A stretch of DNA of 64,000 bases from Rubellimicrobium arenae (GCF_017916295.1 NZ_JAFMSS010000001.1:434001-498000); one strand, 5' to 3'; positions 18,530 to 28,106 are shown, counted from the stretch's first letter. Program-made: numbers and translations. Notes: a model not told the origin generated them from the letters alone.

Positions 18530-19779
18530 TCCCCGGACGCCGCCCCGGACCCTGGTCCGAGGCGGCGCAGCGCCAGGCCCAGCACGATCCCGGTCCCGAT
18601 GGCGACCGTCAGGTCGACCGCCACGGTCAGGACCAACGTCGTGACGAGCAGGAGGAGGGCCGCCCAGCCCTCCTTCGCATAGCCGCGCCACTTGTGCGGC
18701 TCGCTCATGTTCCAGGCGGTGACGATCAGCAGGGCGGCCAGCGCCGGCATGGCGAGGTGCCCGGCCAAGGGCGCGGCCAGCATCATCACGACCAGCACCA
18801 CGATCGCATGGACGATCCCGGCCACAGGCGTCCGCCCGCCCGCCCGCACGTTCGTGGCGGTCCGCGCGATGGCCCCGGTCGCCGGCAGTCCTCCGAACAG
18901 CGCGGACCCGAGATTTGCCACCCCTTGCGCGACAAGCTCTGCATCCGGCCGGTGCTTCCCCCGGATCAGGCGATCTGCAACGGTCGCGGACAGGAGCGAC
19001 TCGATCCCCGCGAGGAAGGCGATGACCAGGGCCGAGGGCAGAAGATCCCAGACCCGGCCAGCGCTCAGGTCCGGCAGACGCGGCACCGGCAACCCGGACG
19101 GAAGCGCACCGAAGCGGTCGCCCAAGGTTTCCACCCCGGGCACGACTGCCGCCAGGGCCGAGCCCAGCGCCATCGCCACGATCAGCCCCGGCCAGCGAGG
19201 GGCTATCCGGCGCAGCCCGACGATCAGGGCTGCTGTCGTGGCGCCCACGAACAGCGCGGAAGGGCTCAACGTGCCCCGCGCCGCCCAGAGCGCCGGCACC
19301 TTCTCCAGGAGATCTGCAGGATCATGCGCAGGATGCAGGCCCAGGAGATCCTTGAGTTGCGACGTGGCGATGATCGCCGCGATGCCGATCGTGAAGCCGT
19401 TGATCACGGCCTCGGGCACCAGTTCCATGAGCCGTCCGGCCCGCAGCACACCGGCGAGGACGAGCAGGAGCCCGGCGAGGAACGTCGCCGCCACCAGCCC
19501 ATCGATTCCCTTGGTTGCGACCACGCCCGCCACGACCACGATGAACGCGCCAGTCGGCCCGCCGATCTGCACCCGGCTCCCGCCCAGGGCCGAGATCAGG
19601 ATCCCGGCCACCACGGCCGTCACGAGGCTGCTCCCCGGAGGCACCCCGGAGGCGATGGCAATGGCGAGCGACAAGGGAATGGCCAGCATCGCGACGGTGA
19701 TTCCCGCCAGGATGTCAGCACGCAACTGGAGCCCATCGTACCCCTGAAGGGTCGTCACGATCTTGGGTTGCTGGAACAT
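18511..19779 (-). CDS. SulP family inorganic anion transporter
   Basis: A 422-residue inner-membrane permease of the SLC26/SulP family, which carries sulfate, bicarbonate or other anions. Family elements are the N-terminal segment LRADILAGITVAMLAIPLSLA, then GGSRVQIGGPTGAFIVVV (the substrate-site region of helix 3), and the later SATVADRLIRGKHRPDAELVAQG with GLPATGAIART. About 11-12 hydrophobic helices are visible. The usual C-terminal STAS domain is absent: the protein ends soon after the last helix, so it is a short, STAS-less form. I start at 19779 (MFQQPKIV); an upstream in-frame extension to 19914 is not membrane-like. No carbonic anhydrase gene is adjacent, so bicarbonate versus sulfate is open. 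Confidence 0.85.
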   Translation of the reverse strand: MFQQPKIVTTLQGYDGLQLRADILAGITVAMLAIPLSLAIAIASGVPPGSSLVTAVVAGILISALGGSRVQIGGPTGAFIVVVAGVVATKGIDGLVAATFLAGLLLVLAGVLRAGRLMELVPEAVINGFTIGIAAIIATSQLKDLLGLHPAHDPADLLEKVPALWAARGTLSPSALFVGATTAALIVGLRRIAPRWPGLIVAMALGSALAAVVPGVETLGDRFGALPSGLPVPRLPDLSAGRVWDLLPSALVIAFLAGIESLLSATVADRLIRGKHRPDAELVAQGVANLGSALFGGLPATGAIARTATNVRAGGRTPVAGIVHAIVVLVVMMLAAPLAGHLAMPALAALLIVTAWNMSEPHKWRGYAKEGWAALLLLVTTLVLTVAVDLTVAIGTGIVLGLALRRLGPGSGAASGDQPASR

Positions 19780-20022
19780 GTTGGCCCGCCCGGGGCGAGT
19801 CGCCCCGCACGTCCAGAATGGAAAAGCCAGAGGCAGGCGGTCAACATCCGGCAACATGGCTTCAGCTATGCATCCGGCGCAGGACTTGGCTCCCATGGCG
19901 GAAATGCGCCGCACGGCTCCGTGATGCGCCCTTTCGCCTATCCGGCCTTATGCCTATAAGCGCGGCGGCCCGTCAGGCATGAACCTCGCGCGGGCCCGAG
20001 GGGCATTTGGAACGGAGCAGCC
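19780..20022 (+). promoter_or_regulatory. Divergent promoter region between SulP gene and mreB
   Basis: A 243-bp gap serving the leftward permease gene and the rightward cell-shape operon. A relatively AT-rich patch with TTATGCCTATAAG around 19948-19960 is a plausible -10 area for mreB, but no clear -35 partner can be assigned. No ORF here is credible. Confidence 0.3.
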
Positions 20023-21060
20023 ATGTTCGGCTTGGGTAGCCTTTTCTCGTCCGACATGGCGATCGACCTGGGGACGGCCAACACGCTGGTCTACGTCAAG
20101 GGCCGCGGAATCGTCCTGTCCGAGCCTTCGGTCGTGGCCTACCACGTCAAGGACGGCCAGAAGAAGGTTCTCGCCGTCGGCGAGGATGCCAAGCTGATGC
20201 TCGGGCGCACCCCCGGCTCCATCGAGGCGATCCGGCCCATGCGCGAAGGCGTCATCGCCGACTTCGACGTGGCCGAGGAGATGATCAAGCACTTCATCCG
20301 CAAGGTGCATCGCCGCTCGGGCTTCTCGAAGCCCAAGATCATCGTCTGCGTGCCCCATGGCGCGACGCCGGTGGAAAAGCGGGCGATCCGCCAGTCGGTC
20401 CTGTCGGCGGGCGCGCGGCGCGCGGGCCTGATCGCCGAGCCCATCGCGGCGGCCATCGGCGCGGGGATGCCCATCACCGATCCCACCGGCAACATGGTCG
20501 TGGACATCGGCGGCGGCACGACCGAGGTCGCGGTCCTCTCGCTGGGCGACATCGTCTACGCCCGCTCGGTGCGCGTCGGCGGCGACCGCATGGACGAGGC
20601 CATCATCTCCTACCTGCGCCGCCAGCATAACCTTCTGGTGGGGGAATCGACTGCCGAGCGGATCAAGACCTCCATCGGCACGGCGCGGATGCCCGACGAC
20701 GGGCGTGGCCAGACCATGATGATCCGCGGGCGCGACCTTCTGAACGGCGTGCCCAAGGAAACCGAGATCTCGCAGGCCCAGGTGGCCGAGGCGCTGGCCG
20801 AGCCGGTGCAGCAGATCTGTGAGGCCGTGATGACCGCCCTCGAGGCGACGCCGCCCGACCTTGCCGCCGACATCGTGGACCGGGGCGTCATGCTCACCGG
20901 CGGCGGCGCCCTCCTGGGCGAGCTCGACCTCGCGCTGCGCGAGCAGACGGGGCTGGCGATTTCCGTCGCCGACGAGAGCCTGAACTGCGTCGCGCTGGGG
21001 ACGGGCAAGGCTCTTGAATACGAAAAGCAGCTTCGCCACGTCATCGACTACGACAGCTAA
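20023..21060 (+). CDS. mreB: Rod shape-determining protein MreB
   Basis: A bacterial actin of 345 residues that forms membrane-associated filaments directing lateral wall synthesis. The first phosphate motif reads DLGTANTLVYVK (near residue 12), and DIGGGTTEVAVLS is the second phosphate motif, with the adenosine motif GGGALLGELD near residue 288. The N-terminus MFGLGSLFSSDMAIDLG includes the short amphipathic membrane-binding helix. The ATG at 20023 follows GGAACGGAG. It is the first gene of a five-gene elongasome operon (mreB-mreC-mreD-mrdA-rodA), with mreC 14 bp downstream. Confidence 0.97.
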   Translation: MFGLGSLFSSDMAIDLGTANTLVYVKGRGIVLSEPSVVAYHVKDGQKKVLAVGEDAKLMLGRTPGSIEAIRPMREGVIADFDVAEEMIKHFIRKVHRRSGFSKPKIIVCVPHGATPVEKRAIRQSVLSAGARRAGLIAEPIAAAIGAGMPITDPTGNMVVDIGGGTTEVAVLSLGDIVYARSVRVGGDRMDEAIISYLRRQHNLLVGESTAERIKTSIGTARMPDDGRGQTMMIRGRDLLNGVPKETEISQAQVAEALAEPVQQICEAVMTALEATPPDLAADIVDRGVMLTGGGALLGELDLALREQTGLAISVADESLNCVALGTGKALEYEKQLRHVIDYDS

Positions 21061-21074
21061 GACCAGGGGGCCCG

Positions 21075-22052
21075 ATGGCCAGGGAGCGTGATCGCGGCGA
21101 GGAGTTCACCAAGCCTCTGCGCCGCCTCCTGGTGGGACTCATGGTCCTTGGCTGCCTTGCGCTGTTCCTTGTCTGGCGCATCGATTCCCCCCGGGTCGAA
21201 CGTCTGCGCGCGCAGGTCGTCGATGCGGTGGTGCCCCGTCTCGACTGGATGATGGCGCCGGTGACCGGCCTCGTGAAGCTGGCCGAGGACTTCCGCAGCT
21301 ACGACCGCATCCACGAGCAGAACCTCGAACTGCGGCGCGAGTTGCAGCAGATGACGGTCTGGCGCGAAGCTGCGCTTCGGCTGGAGCAGGAGAACGCCAA
21401 GCTTCGCGACCTGAACAACGTTAGCCTGGATCCCGCCCTCACCTACATCACGGGAACGGTCATGGCGGATTCGGGAAGCCCGTTCCGGCAATCCGTCCTG
21501 CTGAATGTCGGAGGGCGCGACGGGATCATCGACGGCTGGCCCACCATGGACGGCATGGGCCTTGTCGGCCGGATCTCCGGCGTGGGGGAGAAGACGAGCC
21601 GTGTGATCCTCCTGACCGACACCTCGAGCCGGATCCCGGTCACCGTCGAGCCGTCGGAGCAGAAGGCGATCCTGACGGGCGACAACTCCTTCTATCCGCT
21701 GCTCGACTTCGTCGAGAATCGGGATGCGGTGCGTCCTGGCGATCGGGTCGTGACCGCGGGGGACGGCGCACTCTTTCCGGCAGGGCTTCTCGTGGGACGC
21801 GTGGCCCAAGGCACCGACGGGCGGCTGCGGCTTCGCCTGGCTGCGGATTACGAGCAGCTGGAGTTCGTTCGCGTCCTGCGCAGCCCACTGGTCGAATCGA
21901 TCGCGGATCCGGGCGGCCTGATCGTGCCGACCGCCGGGCTCGAGCCCGTCGAGCCGCAGGAGGTCTATGGCCCGCCGCCGCCGCCCCCGGACCTTCTGGC
22001 CGGAACCGCTGCCGCGCCGGCCACCCCACCGGAAGGGGTCCCCAGTGACTGA
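21075..22052 (+). CDS. mreC: Rod shape-determining protein MreC
   Basis: A 325-residue periplasmic scaffold anchored by one N-terminal helix (LLVGLMVLGCLALFLVW, about residues 16-32). A coiled-coil follows near residues 72-115 (ELRRELQQMTVWREAALRLEQENAKL), then the double beta-barrel MreC domain with GTVMADSGSPFRQSVLLNVG. The C-terminal about 40 residues are Pro-rich (PPPPPPDLL), a feature I associate with alphaproteobacterial MreC. MreC links MreB filaments to PBP2 and RodA. Its stop overlaps the start of mreD by 8 bp, indicating translational coupling. Confidence 0.95.
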   Translation: MARERDRGEEFTKPLRRLLVGLMVLGCLALFLVWRIDSPRVERLRAQVVDAVVPRLDWMMAPVTGLVKLAEDFRSYDRIHEQNLELRRELQQMTVWREAALRLEQENAKLRDLNNVSLDPALTYITGTVMADSGSPFRQSVLLNVGGRDGIIDGWPTMDGMGLVGRISGVGEKTSRVILLTDTSSRIPVTVEPSEQKAILTGDNSFYPLLDFVENRDAVRPGDRVVTAGDGALFPAGLLVGRVAQGTDGRLRLRLAADYEQLEFVRVLRSPLVESIADPGGLIVPTAGLEPVEPQEVYGPPPPPPDLLAGTAAAPATPPEGVPSD

Positions 22053-22578
22053 GGGACGGGGAGCCTGGTCCGGCCGCATCACCTATCTTCTGCTCGCGTT
22101 CGTGCTGATCGCGGCCCCGCTGCTGCCGCTGAACATGGTGCCGCGTCCCTATGCCACCCCGGATATCCTTCTGGCGGTCACGGCGGCCTGGGCGGCGCGG
22201 CGGCCCGACACCTTGCCGGCACCCGTGGCGGCCGCGGTGTTCCTGCTTGCGGATTTCCTGTTCCAACGACCGCCCGGGCTGTATGCGGGCTTGGTGCTCG
22301 TCATGACCGAATGGCTGCGGCGCAGGTCGCTGCGGTTGCGCAAAGGGTTCTTCCTGGGCGAATGGATGGCGGTCGGCGCTGGCATCGCCGCCGTGGGCCT
22401 GGTGAACCGTCTGGTGCTCGCTGTCGTGATGACACCACAGGCGCCCTTGGGCCTCACGCTGATTCAGGTGATACTGACCCTTGCCCTTTATCCCGCGATC
22501 GCGGGTCTGGCGCATGTGGCGCTGGGACTTCGGCGGCCGGCGCAGGGCGAGGTGGATGCACTGGGGCACCGTCTATGA
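22045..22578 (+). CDS. mreD: Rod shape-determining protein MreD
   Basis: A small polytopic membrane protein of 177 residues with five or six helices, starting with TYLLLAFVLIAAPLLPLN. It is the membrane partner of MreC in the elongasome. The chosen GTG start at 22045 lies inside the end of mreC and is preceded by GGAAGGGG, whereas the longer frame from 21967 would encode an Arg/Pro-rich N-terminus unlike the family. Residues such as RPYATPDILLAVTAAW near the N-terminal third resemble alphaproteobacterial MreD. It overlaps mrdA by ATGA. Confidence 0.85.
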   Translation: MTEGRGAWSGRITYLLLAFVLIAAPLLPLNMVPRPYATPDILLAVTAAWAARRPDTLPAPVAAAVFLLADFLFQRPPGLYAGLVLVMTEWLRRRSLRLRKGFFLGEWMAVGAGIAAVGLVNRLVLAVVMTPQAPLGLTLIQVILTLALYPAIAGLAHVALGLRRPAQGEVDALGHRL

Positions 22579-24533
22579 AACGTCAGCGCAACGAGAGTTC
22601 GGAAGTCTGGCCCCGGATGACCCGGCGGGCCGTCCTGCTCGGGACCGCCCAGATCGGGCTCATGGGCGTGCTGGGCTGGCGGATGAAGCAGCTTCAGGTC
22701 GATCAGGCGGACGAGTTCAAGCTCCTCGCCGAGGAAAACCGCGTCAACATGCGCCTGATCCCCCCCGCGCGCGGACTCATCTTCGACCGCAACGGCGTGC
22801 CGCTCGCCACCAACGAGCCTGTCTATCGTATCGTGATCGTCCGCGAGGCGGCGGGCGAACCGAGAGAGGCGCTCGCGCGATTAGCAGCCGTCATGCCGCT
22901 CGAGCCGGAGGCGATCGACCGGACGCTGGAGGAGATGGACCGCGTGGCATCGTTCGTTCCGGTCACGGTCAAGGACCGTGTGTCCTGGGACGACGTGGCT
23001 CGCGTGACGGCCAATGCGCCGGCACTTCCAGGGATCACGGCCGAAGTGGGGCTGTCGCGCCATTACCCCCACGGCCCCGACACGGCCCATGTGGTGGGCT
23101 ATGTCGGGCCGGTCAGCGACTATGACCTGTCGCTGATGGAAGATCCGGATCCGCTGTTCCAGATCCCCAAGTTCCAGTTCGGCAAGACCGGCGTCGAGGC
23201 CAAGCTCGAAGACCAGCTTCGCGGCAAAGCCGGCGCGCAGCGCATCGAGGTGAACTCAGTCGGTCGCGTTATGCGCGAGCTGTCGCGCGACGAAGGCGAC
23301 AAGGGCACGGACGTCCAGCTGACCATCGACGCGGGACTTCAGGCCTTCGTCGAGGCGCGGCTCGCTGGCGAAAGCGCGGCCTGCGTGGTGATCGATTGCG
23401 CGTCAGGCGACCTCCTCGCGGTCGGGAACGCGCCGTCCTTCGATCCTAACCTCTTCGTGCGTGGCATCTCGGTCGCCGACTGGACCGCCCTGAACGAGAA
23501 CATCTATCGGCCCCTGGCCGCCAAGGCCGTCCAGGGCGCCTACCCGCCAGGTTCGACCTTCAAGATCGTGACCGGCCTTGCCGCGCTCGAGGCCGGAGTG
23601 ATCGACCCCGAGGAGACCGTCTGGTGCGGCGGCTACACCGAGGTGTCGGGCACCAAGTTCCACTGCTGGAAGTCCGGTGGACACGGCAACGTCAACTTCA
23701 ACGACAGCCTGAAATACAGTTGCGACTGCTACTATTACGAGGTCGGGCAGCGCGTCGGCATCGATGCCATCGCCGCCATGGCCAAGAGGCTGGGCGTCGG
23801 CATCCGGCACAACGTCCCCATGTCGGCGGTGGCTGAAGGGGTCGCCCCTGACCGGGCCTGGAAGACGGCCCAGTACGACGACGACTGGCGGGTGGGCGAC
23901 ACGGTCAATGCCTCGATCGGGCAAGGCTATGTGCTGGCCTCGCCGCTCCAGCTCGCCGTGATGGTGGCCCGGGTCGCGACGGGACGCGAGGTCATCCCAC
24001 GGCTCGTCAAGACGATCGCCGGCGTGGAGCAGCCGTCAGGCGCCGGGGCCTCGCTCGGCATCAACGAAAACTCGCTGCGCCGCGCACGCGCGTCGATGTT
24101 CGACGTGGTGAACCACGAGCGCGGCACCGCTCACAAGTCGCGGATCGCGACCGACGGCATGGAGATGGCCGGCAAGACCGGGACCAGTCAGGTCCGCCGC
24201 ATCACGCCCGAGGAACGCGCCCGCGGCGTGACCTCCAACGCCGATCTGCCCTGGAACCGGCGGGATCATGCGCTCTGGGTGGATTTCGCTCCGTACAACA
24301 ACCCGCGTGTCGCGGTCGCGGTGGTTGTGGAGCACGGGAGCGGGGGCTCCACGGCCGCCGCCCCCATCGGCCGGGACGTGACGCTCCAGGCCCTGTATGG
24401 GACCTTCCCGCCGCTTGAGGCCTATCCCTCCGACGCCCGCGACACGGCGGCCGCGATGCAGGAACGTGTCCGCGCCATCATGGAAGGCCGCCCGCTGCCG
24501 ACCGAGGCTGGTCCCGAAGGAAGTCGCGCATGA
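22575..24533 (+). CDS. mrdA: Penicillin-binding protein 2 (peptidoglycan transpeptidase)
   Basis: A 652-residue class B PBP that cross-links lateral wall peptidoglycan with RodA. It has an N-terminal transmembrane anchor (about 18-36) and then the PBP dimerisation domain with NRVNMRLIPPARGLIFDRNG. The transpeptidase domain has the nucleophile Ser327 in GSTFK, the second motif SCD in LKYSCDCYYYEVG, and the KTG triad in AGKTGTSQVRR. The SCD in place of the more usual SxN is seen in PBP2 orthologues. Length is close to E. coli PBP2 (633). The start is set by the ATGA overlap with mreD, and the end overlaps rodA by 4 bp. Confidence 0.95.
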   Translation: MKRQRNESSEVWPRMTRRAVLLGTAQIGLMGVLGWRMKQLQVDQADEFKLLAEENRVNMRLIPPARGLIFDRNGVPLATNEPVYRIVIVREAAGEPREALARLAAVMPLEPEAIDRTLEEMDRVASFVPVTVKDRVSWDDVARVTANAPALPGITAEVGLSRHYPHGPDTAHVVGYVGPVSDYDLSLMEDPDPLFQIPKFQFGKTGVEAKLEDQLRGKAGAQRIEVNSVGRVMRELSRDEGDKGTDVQLTIDAGLQAFVEARLAGESAACVVIDCASGDLLAVGNAPSFDPNLFVRGISVADWTALNENIYRPLAAKAVQGAYPPGSTFKIVTGLAALEAGVIDPEETVWCGGYTEVSGTKFHCWKSGGHGNVNFNDSLKYSCDCYYYEVGQRVGIDAIAAMAKRLGVGIRHNVPMSAVAEGVAPDRAWKTAQYDDDWRVGDTVNASIGQGYVLASPLQLAVMVARVATGREVIPRLVKTIAGVEQPSGAGASLGINENSLRRARASMFDVVNHERGTAHKSRIATDGMEMAGKTGTSQVRRITPEERARGVTSNADLPWNRRDHALWVDFAPYNNPRVAVAVVVEHGSGGSTAAAPIGRDVTLQALYGTFPPLEAYPSDARDTAAAMQERVRAIMEGRPLPTEAGPEGSRA

Positions 24534-25669
24534 GCTACCTCGAGTATCAGGTCAAGTTCGTCCCGTCCGGGCTGAAGAAGCTCCTGTACCTCAACTGGCC
24601 TCTCGTCCTGCTCGTGACCGCGGTATCGTGCATGGGCTTCATCATGCTCTACTCGATCGCGGGCGGGCGCATTGAGATCTGGTCCGAGCCGCAGATCCAG
24701 AGGTTCGGCCTGGGCTTTCTGCTCATGATGGCCGTTGCCCTGATCCCCATCTGGTTCTGGCGGGGCAGCTCCTGGATCGCCTACCTCGTGTCGATCGGCC
24801 TTCTTGTCCTGGTGGAGTTGATCGGCGAGGTGGGCATGGGCGCCCAGCGCTGGATCGATATCGGGCCCTTGCGGCTCCAGCCCTCGGAAGTCGCCAAGAT
24901 CACCTTGGTCATGGCCTTGGCGGCCTATTACGACTGGCTGCCGCCACGCCGCGTGTCGAACCCCATCTGGCTGATCCCTCCGCTCCTGCTGATCCTCGTC
25001 CCGGTGGCGTTGGTGCTCGCGCAGCCGAACCTCGGGACGGCGGTTCTCATCCTGGGCACCGGCGGCGCGGTCATGTGGTGCGCGGGGGTGCATTGGGCTT
25101 ACTTCGCCACCGTCTTCGGCGCGATCGGTGGAGCGGTCTACGCCGTCTTCGAGACCCGGGGGACGCCATGGCAGTTCCTCCACGACTACCAGTACCGACG
25201 GATCGATACGTTCCTGGACCCGTCCCAGGACCCGCTTGGCGCGGGCTACAACATCACCCAGGCCAAGATCGCGCTCGGGTCCGGGGGATGGACCGGGAAG
25301 GGCTTCATGCAGGGGACCCAGTCGCGGCTGAACTTCCTGCCCGAGAAGCACACCGACTTCATCTTCAACACCCTGGCCGAAGAGTTCGGGTTCATGGGGT
25401 CGATCACCCTTCTCGCACTCTATGGCCTGATCCTGCTGTTCCTGTTCCATGCCGCCATGCAGTGCCGGGACCGCTTCTCCTCGCTTCTGATCACCGGGAT
25501 CGGCGTATCCTTCTTCCTGCTGTTCTGCGTGAACATGCTGATGGTGATGGGGCTGGCGCCAGTCGTCGGCGTTCCGCTGCCGCTGGTGAGCTATGGGGGC
25601 TCGCAGCTTCTGGTGCTGCTGATCGCCTTTGGCTTGGTGCAGAGCGCCCATGTCCACCGACCGCGCTGA
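24530..25669 (+). CDS. rodA: Rod shape-determining peptidoglycan glycosyltransferase RodA
   Basis: A SEDS-family polymerase of 379 residues with about ten transmembrane helices; it polymerises lipid II in complex with PBP2. Family motifs include GAQRWIDIGPLRLQPSEVAK near residue 105 and the conserved loop region GGWTGKGFMQGTQSRLNFLPEKHTDFIF, carrying the catalytic acidic residue area. The C-terminal PLPLVSYGGSQLL closes the SEDS signature. Overlap with mrdA implies co-translation. The following dehydrogenase gene starts at or just before its stop. Confidence 0.95.
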   Translation: MSYLEYQVKFVPSGLKKLLYLNWPLVLLVTAVSCMGFIMLYSIAGGRIEIWSEPQIQRFGLGFLLMMAVALIPIWFWRGSSWIAYLVSIGLLVLVELIGEVGMGAQRWIDIGPLRLQPSEVAKITLVMALAAYYDWLPPRRVSNPIWLIPPLLLILVPVALVLAQPNLGTAVLILGTGGAVMWCAGVHWAYFATVFGAIGGAVYAVFETRGTPWQFLHDYQYRRIDTFLDPSQDPLGAGYNITQAKIALGSGGWTGKGFMQGTQSRLNFLPEKHTDFIFNTLAEEFGFMGSITLLALYGLILLFLFHAAMQCRDRFSSLLITGIGVSFFLLFCVNMLMVMGLAPVVGVPLPLVSYGGSQLLVLLIAFGLVQSAHVHRPR

Positions 25670-25679
25670 ATCCGATCCC

Positions 25680-26609
25680 ATGAGGATCCTCTTCGCCGGG
25701 CCGGAGCGCCTGTGGGAGCCGTACAACGACGCCTTGCCGAAGGCGTTGGCTGCAGTCGGAATCTCGGCCGATCTTGCCATGGATCACCCGCCTTCGGAGG
25801 TGGACTGGATCGTCTACGCCCCGGACGGGCCGCTGTCGGATTTCTCGCCCTTCACACGCGCCAAGGGAGTTCTGAGCCTCTGGGCTGGGGTGGAGCGGAT
25901 CGTGTCCAATCCGACCCTGCGGCTGCCGCTGGCCCGGATGGTCGATGACGGGCTTCGGCACGGCATGGTCGAATGGGTGCTGGGGCATGTGCTGCGCCAC
26001 CATCTGGGACTGGACGCGCACATCCTGCATCAGGACGGCGTCTGGCGGCATGAGCCCCCGAAGCTGGCGCAGGATCGCCCGGTGACGATCCTGGGCCTGG
26101 GGGAACTCGGGCTGGCCTGCGCCGGCGCTCTTTCAGCGGTGGGCTTCCCGGTCACGGGCTGGAGCCGGCGCCCCAAGGAGGACCCGCGTCTCATTCGGAC
26201 ATTGGCAGGTCTGGACCAGTTGCAGAATTCGCTGGAAGACGCGGAAATCGTCGTCCTGCTGATGCCGCTGACGGCCGAGACCGAGAACCTGATGGATCGC
26301 CGGCGTCTGTCATGGCCGGCCCCAGGCTTTGTCCTGCTCAATCCGGGCCGCGGGGCGCTGATCGACGATGACGCGCTTCTGGATGCGCTTGGGTCGGGGC
26401 AGGTCGGCCACGCCACCCTGGACGTGTTTCGGACGGAACCCTTGCCGCCCGACCACCCGTTCTGGGCGCACCCCCGCGTGACGGTTACCCCGCACATCGC
26501 TGCCGACACCCGGGTTTCGACCGCTGCGCGCGTGATCGCTGAGAATGTCCGGCGCGGCCAGGCGGGGGAGCCGCTCCTGTATCTCGTGGATCGCACCGCA
26601 GGCTACTGA
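25680..26609 (+). CDS. D-2-hydroxyacid dehydrogenase, glyoxylate/hydroxypyruvate reductase A-like
   Basis: A 309-residue NAD(P)-dependent reductase of 2-oxo acids. The Rossmann motif GLGELGLACAG lies near residue 138. The catalytic Arg is in NPGRGALIDDDAL, Glu in TEPLPPDHPFW and His in VTPHIAADTR. The lack of the classical long N-terminal substrate domain signature and the WxxxxxxERIV region fit the GhrA group rather than SerA. Two starts are possible: 25680, 10 bp after rodA, or 25650, overlapping rodA. Neither has a strong ribosome site and I prefer the first because the family begins with a strand like RILFAGP. Its place after rodA suggests read-through from the shape operon. Confidence 0.82.
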   Translation: MRILFAGPERLWEPYNDALPKALAAVGISADLAMDHPPSEVDWIVYAPDGPLSDFSPFTRAKGVLSLWAGVERIVSNPTLRLPLARMVDDGLRHGMVEWVLGHVLRHHLGLDAHILHQDGVWRHEPPKLAQDRPVTILGLGELGLACAGALSAVGFPVTGWSRRPKEDPRLIRTLAGLDQLQNSLEDAEIVVLLMPLTAETENLMDRRRLSWPAPGFVLLNPGRGALIDDDALLDALGSGQVGHATLDVFRTEPLPPDHPFWAHPRVTVTPHIAADTRVSTAARVIAENVRRGQAGEPLLYLVDRTAGY

Positions 26610-26667
26610 CCACCCCTGCCCGCCCCACCGAGAAAGCTGAGGGACTGTCGAACGCCGACCTTTGCGA

Positions 26668-27417
26668 CTAGCGCAGTCGGGGCGGTCCCTTCGGCGCCTC
26701 CACGGGATCCTCCAGGTCGAAACGCAGGCCGACCCGCGCGATCCTCGCCAGCGCGGCATCTCCCTCGTTCAGGAACGTCACATCCAGCCGCACCTCTTCG
26801 GATCCCGAGAGCGCGACGGCGGCGTTGATGCCGGCCGCGAGGGTCTCCTCGGCCCCCGGTCGCGCGCCCACGAAGGCAAGAAGATGCCCGCGTGTGCCAT
26901 CCGACCAGTCCACGGCGACCAGCCATGCGGCCGTTGCCAGCCCCTCTCCCTGGGCCAGCCTGCGATCAAGCGTGGTGAGCAGGCTGGTCGGCAGCCCCTT
27001 GGGGGGATGCAACGCCAACGGCCGCGCTTCCACGCGCTGGGGACCCTCCGCAAGGTTCCGGGCCAGCCAGTCCAGGGACTCGGGCGAGATCAGCAGCGGA
27101 TCGGCCATGCCTTCGAGGTGCAGGGCAGCCCCCGCCCCCTGCCCTTCGAGCATCTGCGCCAGAGCAAGCCCGGACAGCGTCGCCGTTGGCCGAGGGGCCG
27201 TCCCTGCGAAAGCGCTGATGCTGTCATGCGCCACGACATGGGGAATGTCACCGACGACCACCGTCTCCGGCGTCACGTCCTCTCCCTCGACCTCCCCGGC
27301 CAATGGGAGAACCAGTTCCGCCCCCGAGAGCACCTCGTAGAGGCGCAAGCGGGCCGCGTCATCGTCGGGCCGCATCAGGAACAGCTTGGCCGCGCGGGCG
27401 AGCGGGGTTTCAGCCAT
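26668..27417 (-). CDS. SseB-family protein
   Basis: A 249-residue soluble protein. The N-terminal half (about residues 5-120) resembles the SseB domain, with LYEVLSGAELVLPL and an Ala/Gly-rich core, and the C-terminal half resembles the SseB C-terminal segment with DVTFLNEGDAALARI. SseB was named for enhanced serine sensitivity in E. coli; its molecular role is unknown. The ATG at 27417 lies inside the end of the upstream uracil-DNA glycosylase gene (8-bp overlap), so both are translated from one leftward message. Confidence 0.7.
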   Translation of the reverse strand: MAETPLARAAKLFLMRPDDDAARLRLYEVLSGAELVLPLAGEVEGEDVTPETVVVGDIPHVVAHDSISAFAGTAPRPTATLSGLALAQMLEGQGAGAALHLEGMADPLLISPESLDWLARNLAEGPQRVEARPLALHPPKGLPTSLLTTLDRRLAQGEGLATAAWLVAVDWSDGTRGHLLAFVGARPGAEETLAAGINAAVALSGSEEVRLDVTFLNEGDAALARIARVGLRFDLEDPVEAPKGPPRLR

Positions 27418-28060
27418 GGAGCACCTCCTGCACGCGGGCGCGGAGCGCGGGGAGCACCTCCTCCGCGAACCACGGATTCTTCTTGAGCCAGGCGGTGTTC
27501 CGCCAGGATGGATGCGGCAGCACGAACAGTCCGGGGGCATGGTCGCGCCAGTTCCGCACGCGTTCGGTAACGCCCCCCTTGCCGAGATGCCAGGCCTGAG
27601 CCGTCCCGCCGACGACCAGAGTCAGTTCGATGTCGGGCAAAGCCCGCATGGATGCATCCCGCCAGGTCTGCGCGCAGATGGCGGGCGGCGGGATGTCCGC
27701 ACCCTTGCTGTCGTACCCCGGGAAACAGAACCCCATCGGCACGATGGCCACCTTGCTCCGATCGTAGAAGTCGTCCCTGGAGATCCCCATCCACTCCCGC
27801 AGACGGTCGCCGGACGGGTCGGAGAAGGGTATCCCCGATTCGTGCGCCCGCGCGCCGGGGGCCTGCGACGCGATCAGGAGCCGCGCGCCGGATCGGAACC
27901 AGACGACCGGCCGGGGCTGATGACGGGTGGCCGTGGCGGCGAACCGAGGCGCACAAAGGCGGCAGGCCGCGATGCGGTCCCAGACCGGAGCATCCCCGAC
28001 CGCCTGCGCGACGTCGCGGCTCCTGCAGTCCGGAGCGGCACTTGGTTCTGGTTGCTCCAT
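27410..28060 (-). CDS. Uracil-DNA glycosylase family protein
   Basis: A 216-residue DNA-repair-type enzyme. The glycosylase loop reads LLIASQAPGARAHESGIPF, followed by DPSGDRLREWMG, the substrate-contact helix seen in family 4/5-like glycosylases. A later strand ELTLVVGGTAQAWHLG and the loop LPHPSWRN supply the equivalent of the His-Pro-Ser intercalation motif. Only one Cys pair (CRLC near residue 33) is visible early, so the typical four-Cys iron-sulfur cluster of family 4 looks incomplete. AGGAGGGG precedes the ATG at 28060 at ideal spacing. It is divergent from nhaA across 46 bp and co-transcribed with the SseB-like gene. Confidence 0.8.
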   Translation of the reverse strand: MEQPEPSAAPDCRSRDVAQAVGDAPVWDRIAACRLCAPRFAATATRHQPRPVVWFRSGARLLIASQAPGARAHESGIPFSDPSGDRLREWMGISRDDFYDRSKVAIVPMGFCFPGYDSKGADIPPPAICAQTWRDASMRALPDIELTLVVGGTAQAWHLGKGGVTERVRNWRDHAPGLFVLPHPSWRNTAWLKKNPWFAEEVLPALRARVQEVLHG

Positions 28061-28106
28061 CTCTGATCCCCTCCTAGTTGGGTCGGACGCCGTCCAGGGA
28101 GAAGCC